DNA from: an uncultured Propionibacteriaceae bacterium
GTDB taxonomy: Bacteria; Actinomycetota; Actinomycetes; Propionibacteriales; Propionibacteriaceae
Length of the DNA: 7,059 nt
Direction of reading: 5' to 3'
Assembly: GCA_936941515.1 (NCBI GenBank)
Contig: CAKZJI010000473.1
Coordinates: 1-7,059 of the forward strand
In this document: positions 1 to 5,667 of the stretch, piece after piece
How the letters are laid out: every line of letters begins with the position of its first letter
How positions within the stretch are numbered: position 1 is the first letter of the stretch
Program-made: the position numbers and the translations under genes
The notes under the pieces: generated by a model
Databases searched by the model: none
Seen by the model: only the letters and a program-made list of their open reading frames with translations
Told to the model about the DNA's origin: nothing

Positions 1-2
1 GC

Positions 3-1115
3 CAGCAGTTCGGCGGCCGTCTCCAGAGCGCCGGGGGCATCGAACAGCCGGGGCGGGCCTCGCGCAAGGACGAGCACCTGAACCTGGCCGTGCGCCTTCA
101 TGGCGCGGACCGGCCCAACGCCTTCGACGACATCTCCTTCATGCACCACGCCCTGCCGGGAACGGCCGCTGATTCGATCGATATCGGCACGAGTGCGTGC
201 GGTGCGCGCTGGCGGGCCCCGTTCTACATCAATGCGATGACCGGGGGCACGAGCGCCACTGCGGCGATCAACACGGACCTGTCACGTGCCGCCGCCGACG
301 CGGGCGTCGCCATCGCCTGCGGCTCGCAGCACATCGCCCTGCGGGAGCCAGAGCGGGCTGACGGCTTCCAGGTCATCCGCCGTGAGGCCCCGCACGCCTT
401 CGTGCTCGCCAACGTCGGCCCGACCGTCACCAAGGAGCAGGCGCTGCGCGCCGTCGAGATGCTGCGGGCCGATGCCCTGCAGATCCACCTCAACGTGGCG
501 CAGGAGCTGGTCATGCCGGAGGGGGACCGGGACTTCCAGGACTGGACCGAGCGCATCGCCGCTATCGCCGACGCGGTGCCCGTGCCGGTCGTAGTCAAGG
601 AGGTCGGATTCGGGCTCTCACGACGCACGATCACGACCCTGTCCCAGACCGGCGTCACCGCCGTCGATGTGGCGGGCGTGGGAGGAACGGATTTCGTCGC
701 CATTGAGAACGAGCGACGCCCCGACCAGGACTACTCCTATCTCACCGGCTGGGGGCAGTCGGCGGTGCTGTGCCTCCTGGACGCGCTCGGTGGTGAGGAG
801 CCTGTTGGGCTGCCGGTGCTCGCCTCCGGAGGGGTACGCACCCCCCTTGACGTCGTGCGCTCCCTCGCGTTGGGGGCCTGCGCCGTCGGCGTCTCGGGGC
901 ATTTCCTGCGTACCCTGCTGCGTGATGGCGCTGACGGGCTCCTGAAGGAGCTTCGTTCGTGGGCCGATCATGTCCGCACCCTGATGACCCTGCTGGGCGC
1001 GGACAGCGTCGAGCAGCTGCGCCACACGGATGTGATGGTGACCGGTCGCACCGCCGAGCAGGCGAGCCTGCTCGGCGTGGACCTTAGACGGCTCGCCCGC
1101 CGGTCGGCGGGCTGA
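3..1115 (+). CDS. fni: Type 2 isopentenyl-diphosphate delta-isomerase, 5' end outside window
   Basis: FMN-dependent, cytosolic isomerase that interconverts isopentenyl and dimethylallyl diphosphate, the step after the mevalonate pathway that supplies isoprenoid precursors. It is a TIM-barrel flavoprotein using reduced FMN and Mg2+. Visible family motifs are RKDEH (63-77), the substrate/flavin-binding N-terminus; NAMTGG (231-248); ALQIH followed by MPEGDRDF (513-536), which in known enzymes holds the Mg2+-binding glutamate; KEVGFG (597-614); GVGGTDF (675-695); and a phosphate-binding LASGGVRTPLD stretch near 820-850. These match the Streptomyces Fni sequence as I remember it. A GTG at 90 could be taken as the start, but that would remove RKDEH, so I reject it. 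The frame stays open to the left edge with no ATG, GTG or TTG, giving 370 residues in the window, already slightly longer than the usual ~350-365. The true start is therefore upstream, or the protein has an N-terminal extension. Family call is near certain; the 5' end is unknown. Confidence 0.95.
   Translation, partial: QQFGGRLQSAGGIEQPGRASRKDEHLNLAVRLHGADRPNAFDDISFMHHALPGTAADSIDIGTSACGARWRAPFYINAMTGGTSATAAINTDLSRAAADAGVAIACGSQHIALREPERADGFQVIRREAPHAFVLANVGPTVTKEQALRAVEMLRADALQIHLNVAQELVMPEGDRDFQDWTERIAAIADAVPVPVVVKEVGFGLSRRTITTLSQTGVTAVDVAGVGGTDFVAIENERRPDQDYSYLTGWGQSAVLCLLDALGGEEPVGLPVLASGGVRTPLDVVRSLALGACAVGVSGHFLRTLLRDGADGLLKELRSWADHVRTLMTLLGADSVEQLRHTDVMVTGRTAEQASLLGVDLRRLARRSAG
1095..1112. 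terminator. Candidate hairpin terminator between convergent genes
   Basis: A perfect GC-only inverted repeat, GCCCGCCG-GT-CGGCGGGC, occupies the last codons of fni directly before its TGA. It sits 9 bases from the stop codon of the converging permease gene, so a hairpin here could serve transcripts from both sides. No T-tract follows on either strand, so it is not a classical intrinsic terminator. High-GC actinobacteria often use such stems, but coding bias in a GC-rich gene could also produce it. Position favours function; the sequence alone does not prove it. Confidence 0.35.
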
Positions 1116-1121
1116 GCCCGG

Positions 1122-2486
1122 TCAGGTCAGCGACGCCAGGGCCGCGATGATGCCGGGGGCGGCATAGAGCGTCATGAACTGCACGCCGTAGTTGACCCCG
1201 AGGCGGTTGAGTGCCCCGCACACCACGCCGATGAGCAGCACCCCGAAGATGTTCGGGATGCCCGCGTCGATGTAGGCCAGCAGCAGGATGAAGGCCGTGA
1301 ACAGCGCGAGTACTGCCTCGTGAGGGATGCGTCGCATCACGAAGTAGGTGATCTGCGACGACCAGCGCACGGCGATCACATAGGTGATGACCACGGAGAG
1401 CAGCGCACCCACCGTCACGGCCAGGATGAACTCAGGCAGCTGCAGCAGGTGGTGCAGGTTGTTCTCCAGGCTGTAGACCGGCGGGGCGTTGAACAGCGGA
1501 CCTGCGGGACCTGCGGAAACCCCCGAGATGGGGAAGCCGAGGGCGACGAGCGGGATGATGACGCCCGCCAGGTACGTTGAGTGCGTCAACGCGCTCATCA
1601 CGGTCACCGCCCGCTGTGAGCGAAGCACTGGATTCTTCTTCTGACGGGCCACGGAGGCCTCGCCCAGCAGGAAAGTCAGGCCGACGGGGCTGAGCATGAA
1701 CAGGGGCGTGGAGACGGCCGCCATGCCTGCGCTCCACCCGCCCTCGGATCGGGAGATCAGCTGGCCGGGCATCAGCTTGTGTGCCTGGAACCCGGAGCGC
1801 TGGAGCTTCGTCTCGGTGAGGCTCCCATGCGGCAGGGCAGCGCGACGTTTGGCGTTGAGCAGCTCCAGGAGGGTGATGAGCATCGGACCTACCGTGATTC
1901 CCAGGAAGAAGGAGATGCTCACCTTCTTGTCGTCAGCGATGATGTGGGTTGTGCGATAGAGCGCGGGTAGAGCCTCGAACAGGATCGCCATCGGGATGAT
2001 CGAGATGAGCGCGAGGATCCTGTTCTTGCCGAGCAGCGCCAAGAGCACCGCGCCCGCTGCGAGGATGATGTTGGTCTGGGCCTTGATGGGGTCGGCGATG
2101 GGTGTGAGCAGCCCAGCCAGGGCGAAGCTGAGGGGAATCGACACCACCGTTCCGATGGTGGAGCCGACCGCCATCTTCCGGATCGTGTCGGAGGCCAGGC
2201 CCTTGCCGCGCAGGAACAGGGAGTGCTCCATCAGCGGGGCCGACATCACCCCGCCGGGCAGGCCGACCAACGCCGTCGGGATGCCGTTCATCAGGTTGAG
2301 CGTGACGACCGCGGAGATGAAGAAGGCGAGCACCACCTGTGGCGGCGCGCCGGCCAGCACGATGGCGAGGGTGACGGGCGCCAGCACGCTCGTCTCGTCG
2401 GTGCCAGGAATGAAGCCGATGAAGGTGTAGAGGACGACCGCGCCGAGCACCGCCGCCAGCATCATGAAGATGAGCTCCGGGGTCAC
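1122..2486 (-). CDS. Divergent TctA-family membrane permease
   Basis: A 454-residue, strongly hydrophobic polytopic membrane protein that I place in the TctA family, the large permease subunit of tripartite tricarboxylate transporters, which import carboxylates by secondary transport. Support comes from an early GFIPGTDETSVLAPVTL segment (residues 24-40), a GLPGGVMSAPLMEH segment near residue 77, and the second-half motif around 308-332 (GVIIPLVALGFP, then GPAGPLF), which resembles the inverted-repeat architecture of TctA. I count roughly 10-12 membrane segments, with a basic cytoplasmic loop around residues 212-225. It is somewhat shorter than the usual ~500 residues, and its second-half signature differs from the canonical form. 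The start is GTG at 2486, and its GTGA overlaps the stop of the upstream two-helix protein, so translation is probably coupled; a purine-rich AAGG lies about 10 bases upstream. No TctC binding protein is in the window. Substrate cannot be told from sequence. Confidence 0.8.
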   Translation of the reverse strand: MTPELIFMMLAAVLGAVVLYTFIGFIPGTDETSVLAPVTLAIVLAGAPPQVVLAFFISAVVTLNLMNGIPTALVGLPGGVMSAPLMEHSLFLRGKGLASDTIRKMAVGSTIGTVVSIPLSFALAGLLTPIADPIKAQTNIILAAGAVLLALLGKNRILALISIIPMAILFEALPALYRTTHIIADDKKVSISFFLGITVGPMLITLLELLNAKRRAALPHGSLTETKLQRSGFQAHKLMPGQLISRSEGGWSAGMAAVSTPLFMLSPVGLTFLLGEASVARQKKNPVLRSQRAVTVMSALTHSTYLAGVIIPLVALGFPISGVSAGPAGPLFNAPPVYSLENNLHHLLQLPEFILAVTVGALLSVVITYVIAVRWSSQITYFVMRRIPHEAVLALFTAFILLLAYIDAGIPNIFGVLLIGVVCGALNRLGVNYGVQFMTLYAAPGIIAALASLT

Positions 2487-2785
2487 TGAGCACCGCCTTC
2501 GCTGGCATACTCGCCGGCATCGGGAGAGCCGATGTCATCGACGATGCTCACCATCCGTTTGGGGGTCACGAGGAAGCAGTTCACGGTGAAGCCGATGACC
2601 GAGGCCCCCAAGCCCCAGAAGAGCGGCTGCCCCCCGACGTACGCGGAGACCAGCACTGCTGCGGCAGCGCAGAGCACCGCCACCAGCAGGCTGATCGCGA
2701 GGTCTCGGAGTGAGACGAGATCATTCCAGACCTCAATGTTCTCATGCTCCGTGGTCTCGGAGACGGGTTCGGGAATATCACTCAC
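2483..2785 (-). CDS. Small two-helix membrane protein coupled to the TctA-like permease
   Basis: A 100-residue protein of no family I can name. Residues 1-27 are acidic and polar, residues ~29-49 and ~54-73 are two hydrophobic helices separated by a short GGQP turn, then comes a basic TPKR (74-77) and an acidic, Gly/Ser-rich tail. The positive charges after helix 2 suggest a hairpin with both ends in the cytoplasm. Its stop overlaps the GTG of the TctA-like permease by 4 bases, so the two are almost certainly co-translated. Canonical TctB subunits have about four helices and occupy the same operon position, so this may be a minimal TctB counterpart; that is inference from position and topology only. 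The start is GTG at 2785, and I see no Shine-Dalgarno sequence before it. Real gene is likely because of the overlap and helix pattern; function is open. Confidence 0.75.
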   Translation of the reverse strand: MSDIPEPVSETTEHENIEVWNDLVSLRDLAISLLVAVLCAAAAVLVSAYVGGQPLFWGLGASVIGFTVNCFLVTPKRMVSIVDDIGSPDAGEYASEGGAQ

Positions 2786-2793
2786 GGGTGATG

Positions 2794-2799
2794 ATGGTA
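2794..2799 (-). promoter_or_regulatory. Possible -10 element ahead of the two-helix protein
   Basis: On the minus strand the hexamer TACCAT fits the actinobacterial -10 pattern TAnnnT. It ends 8 bases before the GTG at 2785, a distance that would give a leaderless or nearly leaderless transcript, which would explain the missing Shine-Dalgarno sequence. I see no good -35 at 16-18 bases upstream. The transporter pair may instead be read from further upstream through the 78-base gap, which shows no terminator. Confidence 0.2.
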
Positions 2800-2863
2800 T
2801 GTCAGTTTCCCGGGGCGCACTACATGTGTCCGCCAGGAGACAGCCGCTTCCGTGGGTGGGATG

Positions 2864-3385
2864 TCAGTTGTCGGTCTTGGCAGCTTCCGGAGAGGGCGCG
2901 ATGGAATGCAGGCAGATGGTGCCGGACTCGACGGTGATCTCAGTTTGTCCCGACTCTGTGAAGCCAGGGAATTCGGAGCCGACCAGCACGTCGACGGTGC
3001 CGTCGCCGCGGATGTCGGTCTCGAAGGTGGGTTTGTTGAGGTAGGTGCCGACCAGGGAGCCCGCCTCCACATTGTTGTCACCGGTGCGGATGATGGTCTC
3101 GGTGATGCGCTCCTCCGTGTTGGTGACCCGCATCACGTGGAAGCCCGCGGCCTTCAAGGTCTCACTGACCCGCGTCGCCAGCCCGGGGGTGAAGCCCCCG
3201 TTGAACACCCGGACGGACACATCCTTGGGGGCGAGGGACGTGAGCGACTGGGGTTGGCACGGGGCGGGGGAAGGACTGGGAATGGGGGCGGTCAGGCTCT
3301 GCCAGCCCCAGGAAGCACCCCAAGCGAGGAAACCGAGCAGGCCCAGCAGGAGAACAGGGGTGGCTATCAGTCGGAAAACTCGCAC
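2864..3385 (-). CDS. Membrane-anchored LytR_C-domain protein
   Basis: A 173-residue envelope protein. Residues ~6-28 form a single hydrophobic segment preceded by Arg residues, acting as signal anchor. Residues 33-46 are a Pro/Ser linker (APIPSPSPAP) reaching the cell wall side. Residues ~55-140 match the LytR C-terminal domain, with the characteristic VRVFNGGFTPGLA start, a central Arg/Thr-rich part, and a VDVLVGSEF end. This domain also occurs alone in mycobacterial envelope proteins such as VirR and Cei, where it is tied to envelope integrity, so a structural or scaffolding role at the wall is the likely job; no catalytic residues are evident. Cys43 and Cys158 flank the domain and could form a disulphide outside the cell. 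The start is GTG at 3385, 23 bases after the stop of the 99-residue gene, so the two are probably co-transcribed; only a weak GAG-type ribosome site is visible. Domain assignment is firm, partner and exact role are not known. Confidence 0.85.
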   Translation of the reverse strand: MRVFRLIATPVLLLGLLGFLAWGASWGWQSLTAPIPSPSPAPCQPQSLTSLAPKDVSVRVFNGGFTPGLATRVSETLKAAGFHVMRVTNTEERITETIIRTGDNNVEAGSLVGTYLNKPTFETDIRGDGTVDVLVGSEFPGFTESGQTEITVESGTICLHSIAPSPEAAKTDN

Positions 3386-3408
3386 GGTATCTCGCTCAGG
3401 TCAGGATC

Positions 3409-3708
3409 TCACGATAGTTCCAGCACGCGGGCGTGCATGGTCTGGCGCTGCTGCAGGGCGGCGCGCAGGGCACGGTGGAGGCCATCCTCCAGGTACAGGT
3501 TGCCCTGCCAGGACACGACGTGGGCGAATAGATCACCGTAGAAGGTGGAGTCCTCCTCCAGCAGCGCCTCCAGGTCCAGGGTGCGTTTCGTGGTCACAAG
3601 CTCATCCAGCCGCACCTGGTGTGGTGCGATGGCGGCCCACTGCTTCTGCACGTAACCGTGGGCCGGGTAGGGGCGGGAGTCGCCGACACGCTTGAAGATC
3701 ACCCGCAC
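3409..3708 (-). CDS. Conserved small actinobacterial protein with ParB-like DGxHR motif
   Basis: A 99-residue soluble protein that I recognise as a widespread actinobacterial family often found beside a LytR_C gene. Automated annotation, as I recall, sometimes labels it a VapB-type antitoxin. The sequence holds FKRVGDSRPYP (5-15), VRLDELVTTKRTLDLEALL (32-50), and YLEDGLHRALRAALQQ (72-87). The last two resemble the N-terminal ParB/sulfiredoxin-like fold, in which a DELxxT/I segment is followed by a G-x-H-R motif that binds nucleotide or phosphate. I see no AbrB-, MazE- or ribbon-helix-helix DNA-binding signature and no PIN-domain toxin beside it, so the antitoxin name is weakly based. Start could be GTG 3708 or the GTG two codons later at 3702; the second is favoured by an upstream -10 hexamer that would make a leaderless message. 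It is divergent from the HerA-like ATPase and leads into lytR_C. Real gene: very likely. Function: unknown. Confidence 0.85.
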   Translation of the reverse strand: MRVIFKRVGDSRPYPAHGYVQKQWAAIAPHQVRLDELVTTKRTLDLEALLEEDSTFYGDLFAHVVSWQGNLYLEDGLHRALRAALQQRQTMHARVLELS

Positions 3709-3714
3709 AGTCTA
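3709..3714 (-). promoter_or_regulatory. Candidate -10 element for a leaderless transcript
   Basis: TAGACT on the minus strand fits TAnnnT exactly. It directly abuts the annotated GTG at 3708 but lies 6 bases from the next in-frame GTG at 3702, the usual distance from a -10 box to the transcription start. This implies a message starting at, or within a base of, GTG 3702, with translation beginning at its 5' end. No convincing -35 is present at 17-18 bases. Moderately weak evidence, but it explains why no Shine-Dalgarno site is seen. Confidence 0.4.
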
Positions 3715-3842
3715 GCCAAGCCCATGCGATGCCCGCCGCAGTGCGCCCAACACAGGCGGGAAGGGGGAAAGACCTTGGAAAGAATGGCGATTCGCTGCCG
3801 AACAGGTCCTGTCAGCCGCCGACACCTGGCAGGCTAGTGCCC

Positions 3843-5429
3843 GTGAGTGAAGAACTGGTTGCGACGATTCAGGCAGGCTATGGGTTCGAGGGCGACGCGG
3901 TGCAGCTGGGTGTCCTCATGGACGGCGACCCCGTCGTCGAGGCCCCCATCCGCGTTCCGCTGGCGATGTTCAACCGGCATGGGCTGGTGGCGGGTGCGAC
4001 GGGCACGGGCAAGACGAAAACGCTGCAACTGATGGCCGAGGCCCTCAGCAAGGCCGGAGTTCCCGTCTTCGCCGCCGACATCAAAGGCGACCTCTCCGGC
4101 ATGGCGACCCCCGGGGCCAGCAGTGAGAAGCTGGCTGCGCGCGTCGCCGCCCAGGGGCAGCCGTGGCAGGCGCAGGCCGCGCCGTGCGAGTTCCTAGCGC
4201 TCGGCGGCCAGGGCACAGGCGTCCCCGTGCGGGCCACCGTCTCGGCGTTCGGCCCGGTGCTGCTGTCGAAGGTGCTGGGCCTCAACGAGGTGCAGGAGAG
4301 CTCCCTCGGGCTGGTGTTCTACTACGCCGACAACAACGGCCTGCCGCTGCTGGACCTCAAGGACCTCGTGGCGCTGCTGAAGTTCCTGACCTCCGACGAC
4401 GGCAAAAACGAGCTGAAGGAGATCGGCGGTGTCTCCGCCGCCACCGCGGGCGTGATCCTGCGCAATCTCGTCACCCTCTCCGAGCAGGGCGGGGATGTGT
4501 TCTTCGGCGAACCTGAGTTCGAGCCGGAGGAACTGTTGCGCACCAGCCCCGATGGGCGGGGCATCGTCACGCTGCTGGAGCTGCCCGACCTGGCGTCGCG
4601 TCCGGAGATGTTCTCCACCTTCCTGATGTGGCTGCTGGCGGACCTGTTCAGCACCCTCCCGGAGGTCGGTGACGCCGACAAGCCGAAGCTGGTGTTCTTC
4701 TTCGACGAGGCGCACCTGCTGTTCAAGGGGGCATCCAAGGCATTCCTTGACTCCATCACCCAGACGGTGCGGCTGATCCGCTCGAAGGGCGTCGGCGTGT
4801 TCTTCGTCACCCAGACCCCCAAGGACGTGCCCGAGGACGTGCTGGCGCAGCTCGGCAGCCGTGTGCAGCACCAGCTGCGCGCCCACACCCCCAACGACGC
4901 CAAGGCGTTGAAGGCGACGGTGTCGACCTACCCGAAGTCGGGCTACGACCTGGAGGAGGTGCTGCAGGGCCTCGGGATCGGCGAGGCGATCGTCACCGTC
5001 ATGAACCCCAAGGGCGCACCCACCCCCGTCGCCTGGACCCGGCTGTGGGCCCCCGAGACGTCGATGCAACCCACCGACGCCGCCGTGATGCAGCAGGCGG
5101 TGGCCGCGTCGCCGCTGATCGCGAAGTACGGTCAGGCCATCGACCGGGAGTCGGCCTATGAGATCCTCACCGCGAAGCTTGAGGCCGGGGCGAAGGCCGC
5201 CGAGGAGGAGCAGCAGCGCGCCGAGGAGGAGAAGGCCGAGGCCGAACGTCGCGCCCAGGAGGAGAAGGAACAGCGTCAGGCGGAACGCTCGGAGGGGCGG
5301 TCGTCTGGATCGGGTCGCGGTCGCACCTCAGCGGTGGAACGGATCGCCAGCCGCGGCTTGATGCAGGTGATCCGCACCGTCACCCGGGAGGTCGTCCGGG
5401 GCCTGTTCGGCACCGGAAGACGGCGATAG
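3843..5429 (+). CDS. HerA-like (DUF853/YjgR-type) P-loop ATPase
   Basis: A 528-residue cytosolic ATPase of the HerA/FtsK superfamily, related to E. coli YjgR (about 500 residues). Walker A is GATGTGKT (51-58), followed by a family-typical FAADIKGDLSGMA segment (~76-88). Walker B is LVFFFDEAH with Asp288-Glu289, and a sensor-like FVTQTPKDVPEDVL begins near residue 321, followed by a QLGSRVQHQLRA stretch with candidate arginine-finger residues. Residues ~445-485 are rich in Glu, Lys and Gln and look like a coiled coil. The last 30 residues form a basic amphipathic tail ending RGLFGTGRRR, common in the family. HerA relatives are hexameric DNA translocases, but the cellular role of this branch is not settled. 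I start at GTG 3843 because homologues begin shortly before the GYGFEG element and an AGG lies 9 bases upstream. GTG 3837 and ATG 3729 are in frame, but the added residues look non-coding. Expressed divergently from the 99-residue gene. Confidence 0.92.
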   Translation: MSEELVATIQAGYGFEGDAVQLGVLMDGDPVVEAPIRVPLAMFNRHGLVAGATGTGKTKTLQLMAEALSKAGVPVFAADIKGDLSGMATPGASSEKLAARVAAQGQPWQAQAAPCEFLALGGQGTGVPVRATVSAFGPVLLSKVLGLNEVQESSLGLVFYYADNNGLPLLDLKDLVALLKFLTSDDGKNELKEIGGVSAATAGVILRNLVTLSEQGGDVFFGEPEFEPEELLRTSPDGRGIVTLLELPDLASRPEMFSTFLMWLLADLFSTLPEVGDADKPKLVFFFDEAHLLFKGASKAFLDSITQTVRLIRSKGVGVFFVTQTPKDVPEDVLAQLGSRVQHQLRAHTPNDAKALKATVSTYPKSGYDLEEVLQGLGIGEAIVTVMNPKGAPTPVAWTRLWAPETSMQPTDAAVMQQAVAASPLIAKYGQAIDRESAYEILTAKLEAGAKAAEEEQQRAEEEKAEAERRAQEEKEQRQAERSEGRSSGSGRGRTSAVERIASRGLMQVIRTVTREVVRGLFGTGRRR

Positions 5430-5449
5430 AGATCGCTTCCCGGCCCCTG

Positions 5450-5515
5450 AGTTGGTTGAGCCGGGCTGCGACGAAGGAGCGTGTCTGTGTCGAAACCATG
5501 TTGAGGGTTTCCGGG
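5450..5515 (+). repeat. Interspersed repeat, direct copy A
   Basis: Begins AGTTGGTTGAGCCGGGCTGC and ends GTGTCGAAACCATG followed by a TGAGGGTTTCCGGG tail. It is nearly identical to copy B at 5595-5660, apart from the 5-6 bases before GTGTCGAAAC and one base in the tail. Unit ends GGTTGAG and CGAAACC are partly complementary, as in palindromic intergenic repeats that I associate with high-GC actinomycetes. Copy A has GTGTCT where copy B has GGCCC, so it has lost B's inner stem. Confidence 0.85.
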
Positions 5516-5528
5516 TTTCCGGGTTGCC
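5505..5528 (+). repeat. Three tandem 8-base units
   Basis: GGGTTTCC is present twice, followed by GGGTTGCC with one change. It lies in the tail of repeat copy A, whereas the same place in copy B has a single GGGTTTCC. This looks like slippage expansion after the two copies formed. Confidence 0.8.
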
Positions 5529-5530
5529 GG

Positions 5531-5580
5531 GGTGGTTTCGACTCAGCCGTTTACTGGCGTTCGCGTGCTGGCTCAACCGG
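5531..5580 (-). repeat. Interspersed repeat, inverted diverged copy C
   Basis: Read on the minus strand it starts CCGGTTGAGCC, continues with a changed middle, and ends GTCGAAACCACC, so both ends match copies A and B while the interior has diverged. It lies between them in the opposite direction, which gives the cluster internal inverted repeats able to form stem-loops of 9 or more pairs. Confidence 0.7.
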
Positions 5581-5594
5581 CTTGGAGAAGTGGA

Positions 5595-5660
5595 AGTTGG
5601 TTGAGCCGGGCTGCGACGAAGGAGCGGCCCGTGTCGAAACCATGGTGAGGGTTTCCGGGG
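5595..5660 (+). repeat. Interspersed repeat, direct copy B
   Basis: Second direct copy, 145 bases after copy A, sharing AGTTGGTTGAGCCGGGCTGC, the GACGAAGGAGC core and GTGTCGAAACCATG. It keeps an inner potential stem CGGGC...GCCCG across the core that copy A lacks. It ends 8 bases before the stop codon of the ftsX-like remnant. Confidence 0.85.
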
Positions 5661-5667
5661 TCTTGGG

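Larger units (their letters stand above)
5430..5667. other. Gene-free repeat region between convergent genes
   Basis: No credible reading frame lies here. The gap separates the end of the HerA-like ATPase gene from the end of the ftsX-like remnant. It is almost filled by two direct copies (5450-5515 and 5595-5660) and one inverted, diverged copy (5531-5580) of an interspersed repeat, plus a three-unit tandem run. The inverted copies can pair, for example GTCGAAACC at 5488-5496 with GGTTTCGAC at 5534-5542, so the region may fold into stems that end transcription from both sides. Confidence 0.75.

Noticed and set aside
1933..2538. Minus-strand open frame of 201 codons overlapping the TctA-like permease
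   Set aside because: Composition is Arg/His/Pro/Gly-rich with no hydrophobic or domain pattern, while the overlapping frame encodes a coherent membrane protein.
2795..2870. Repeated ATGTCAGTT near 2799 and 2861
   Set aside because: A 9-base match in a short gap with no symmetry or matching spacing to a promoter; too weak to call an operator.
3409..3708. VapBC toxin-antitoxin module
   Set aside because: The neighbour is a LytR_C envelope protein and no PIN-domain protein or classical antitoxin fold motif is visible.
3732..3760. CCCGCC...GGCGGG inverted repeat in the divergent promoter region
   Set aside because: Only 6 pairs with a 17-base loop in very GC-rich DNA; expected by chance and not well placed for either promoter.
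3729..3842. ATG at 3729 as start of the HerA-like ATPase
   Set aside because: The added 38 residues are Pro/Gly/Arg-rich without similarity to the family, and GTG 3843 gives the expected N-terminus with a weak AGG ribosome site.
4194..5069. Long minus-strand open frame of 291 codons inside the HerA-like gene
   Set aside because: It is the antisense of a clear P-loop ATPase, has low-complexity His/Gln/Leu/Val-rich composition, no family match and no ribosome site; GC-rich genes commonly give such shadows.
5450..5660. CRISPR array
   Set aside because: Only two direct copies, one inverted copy between them, and no regular spacers or cas genes.
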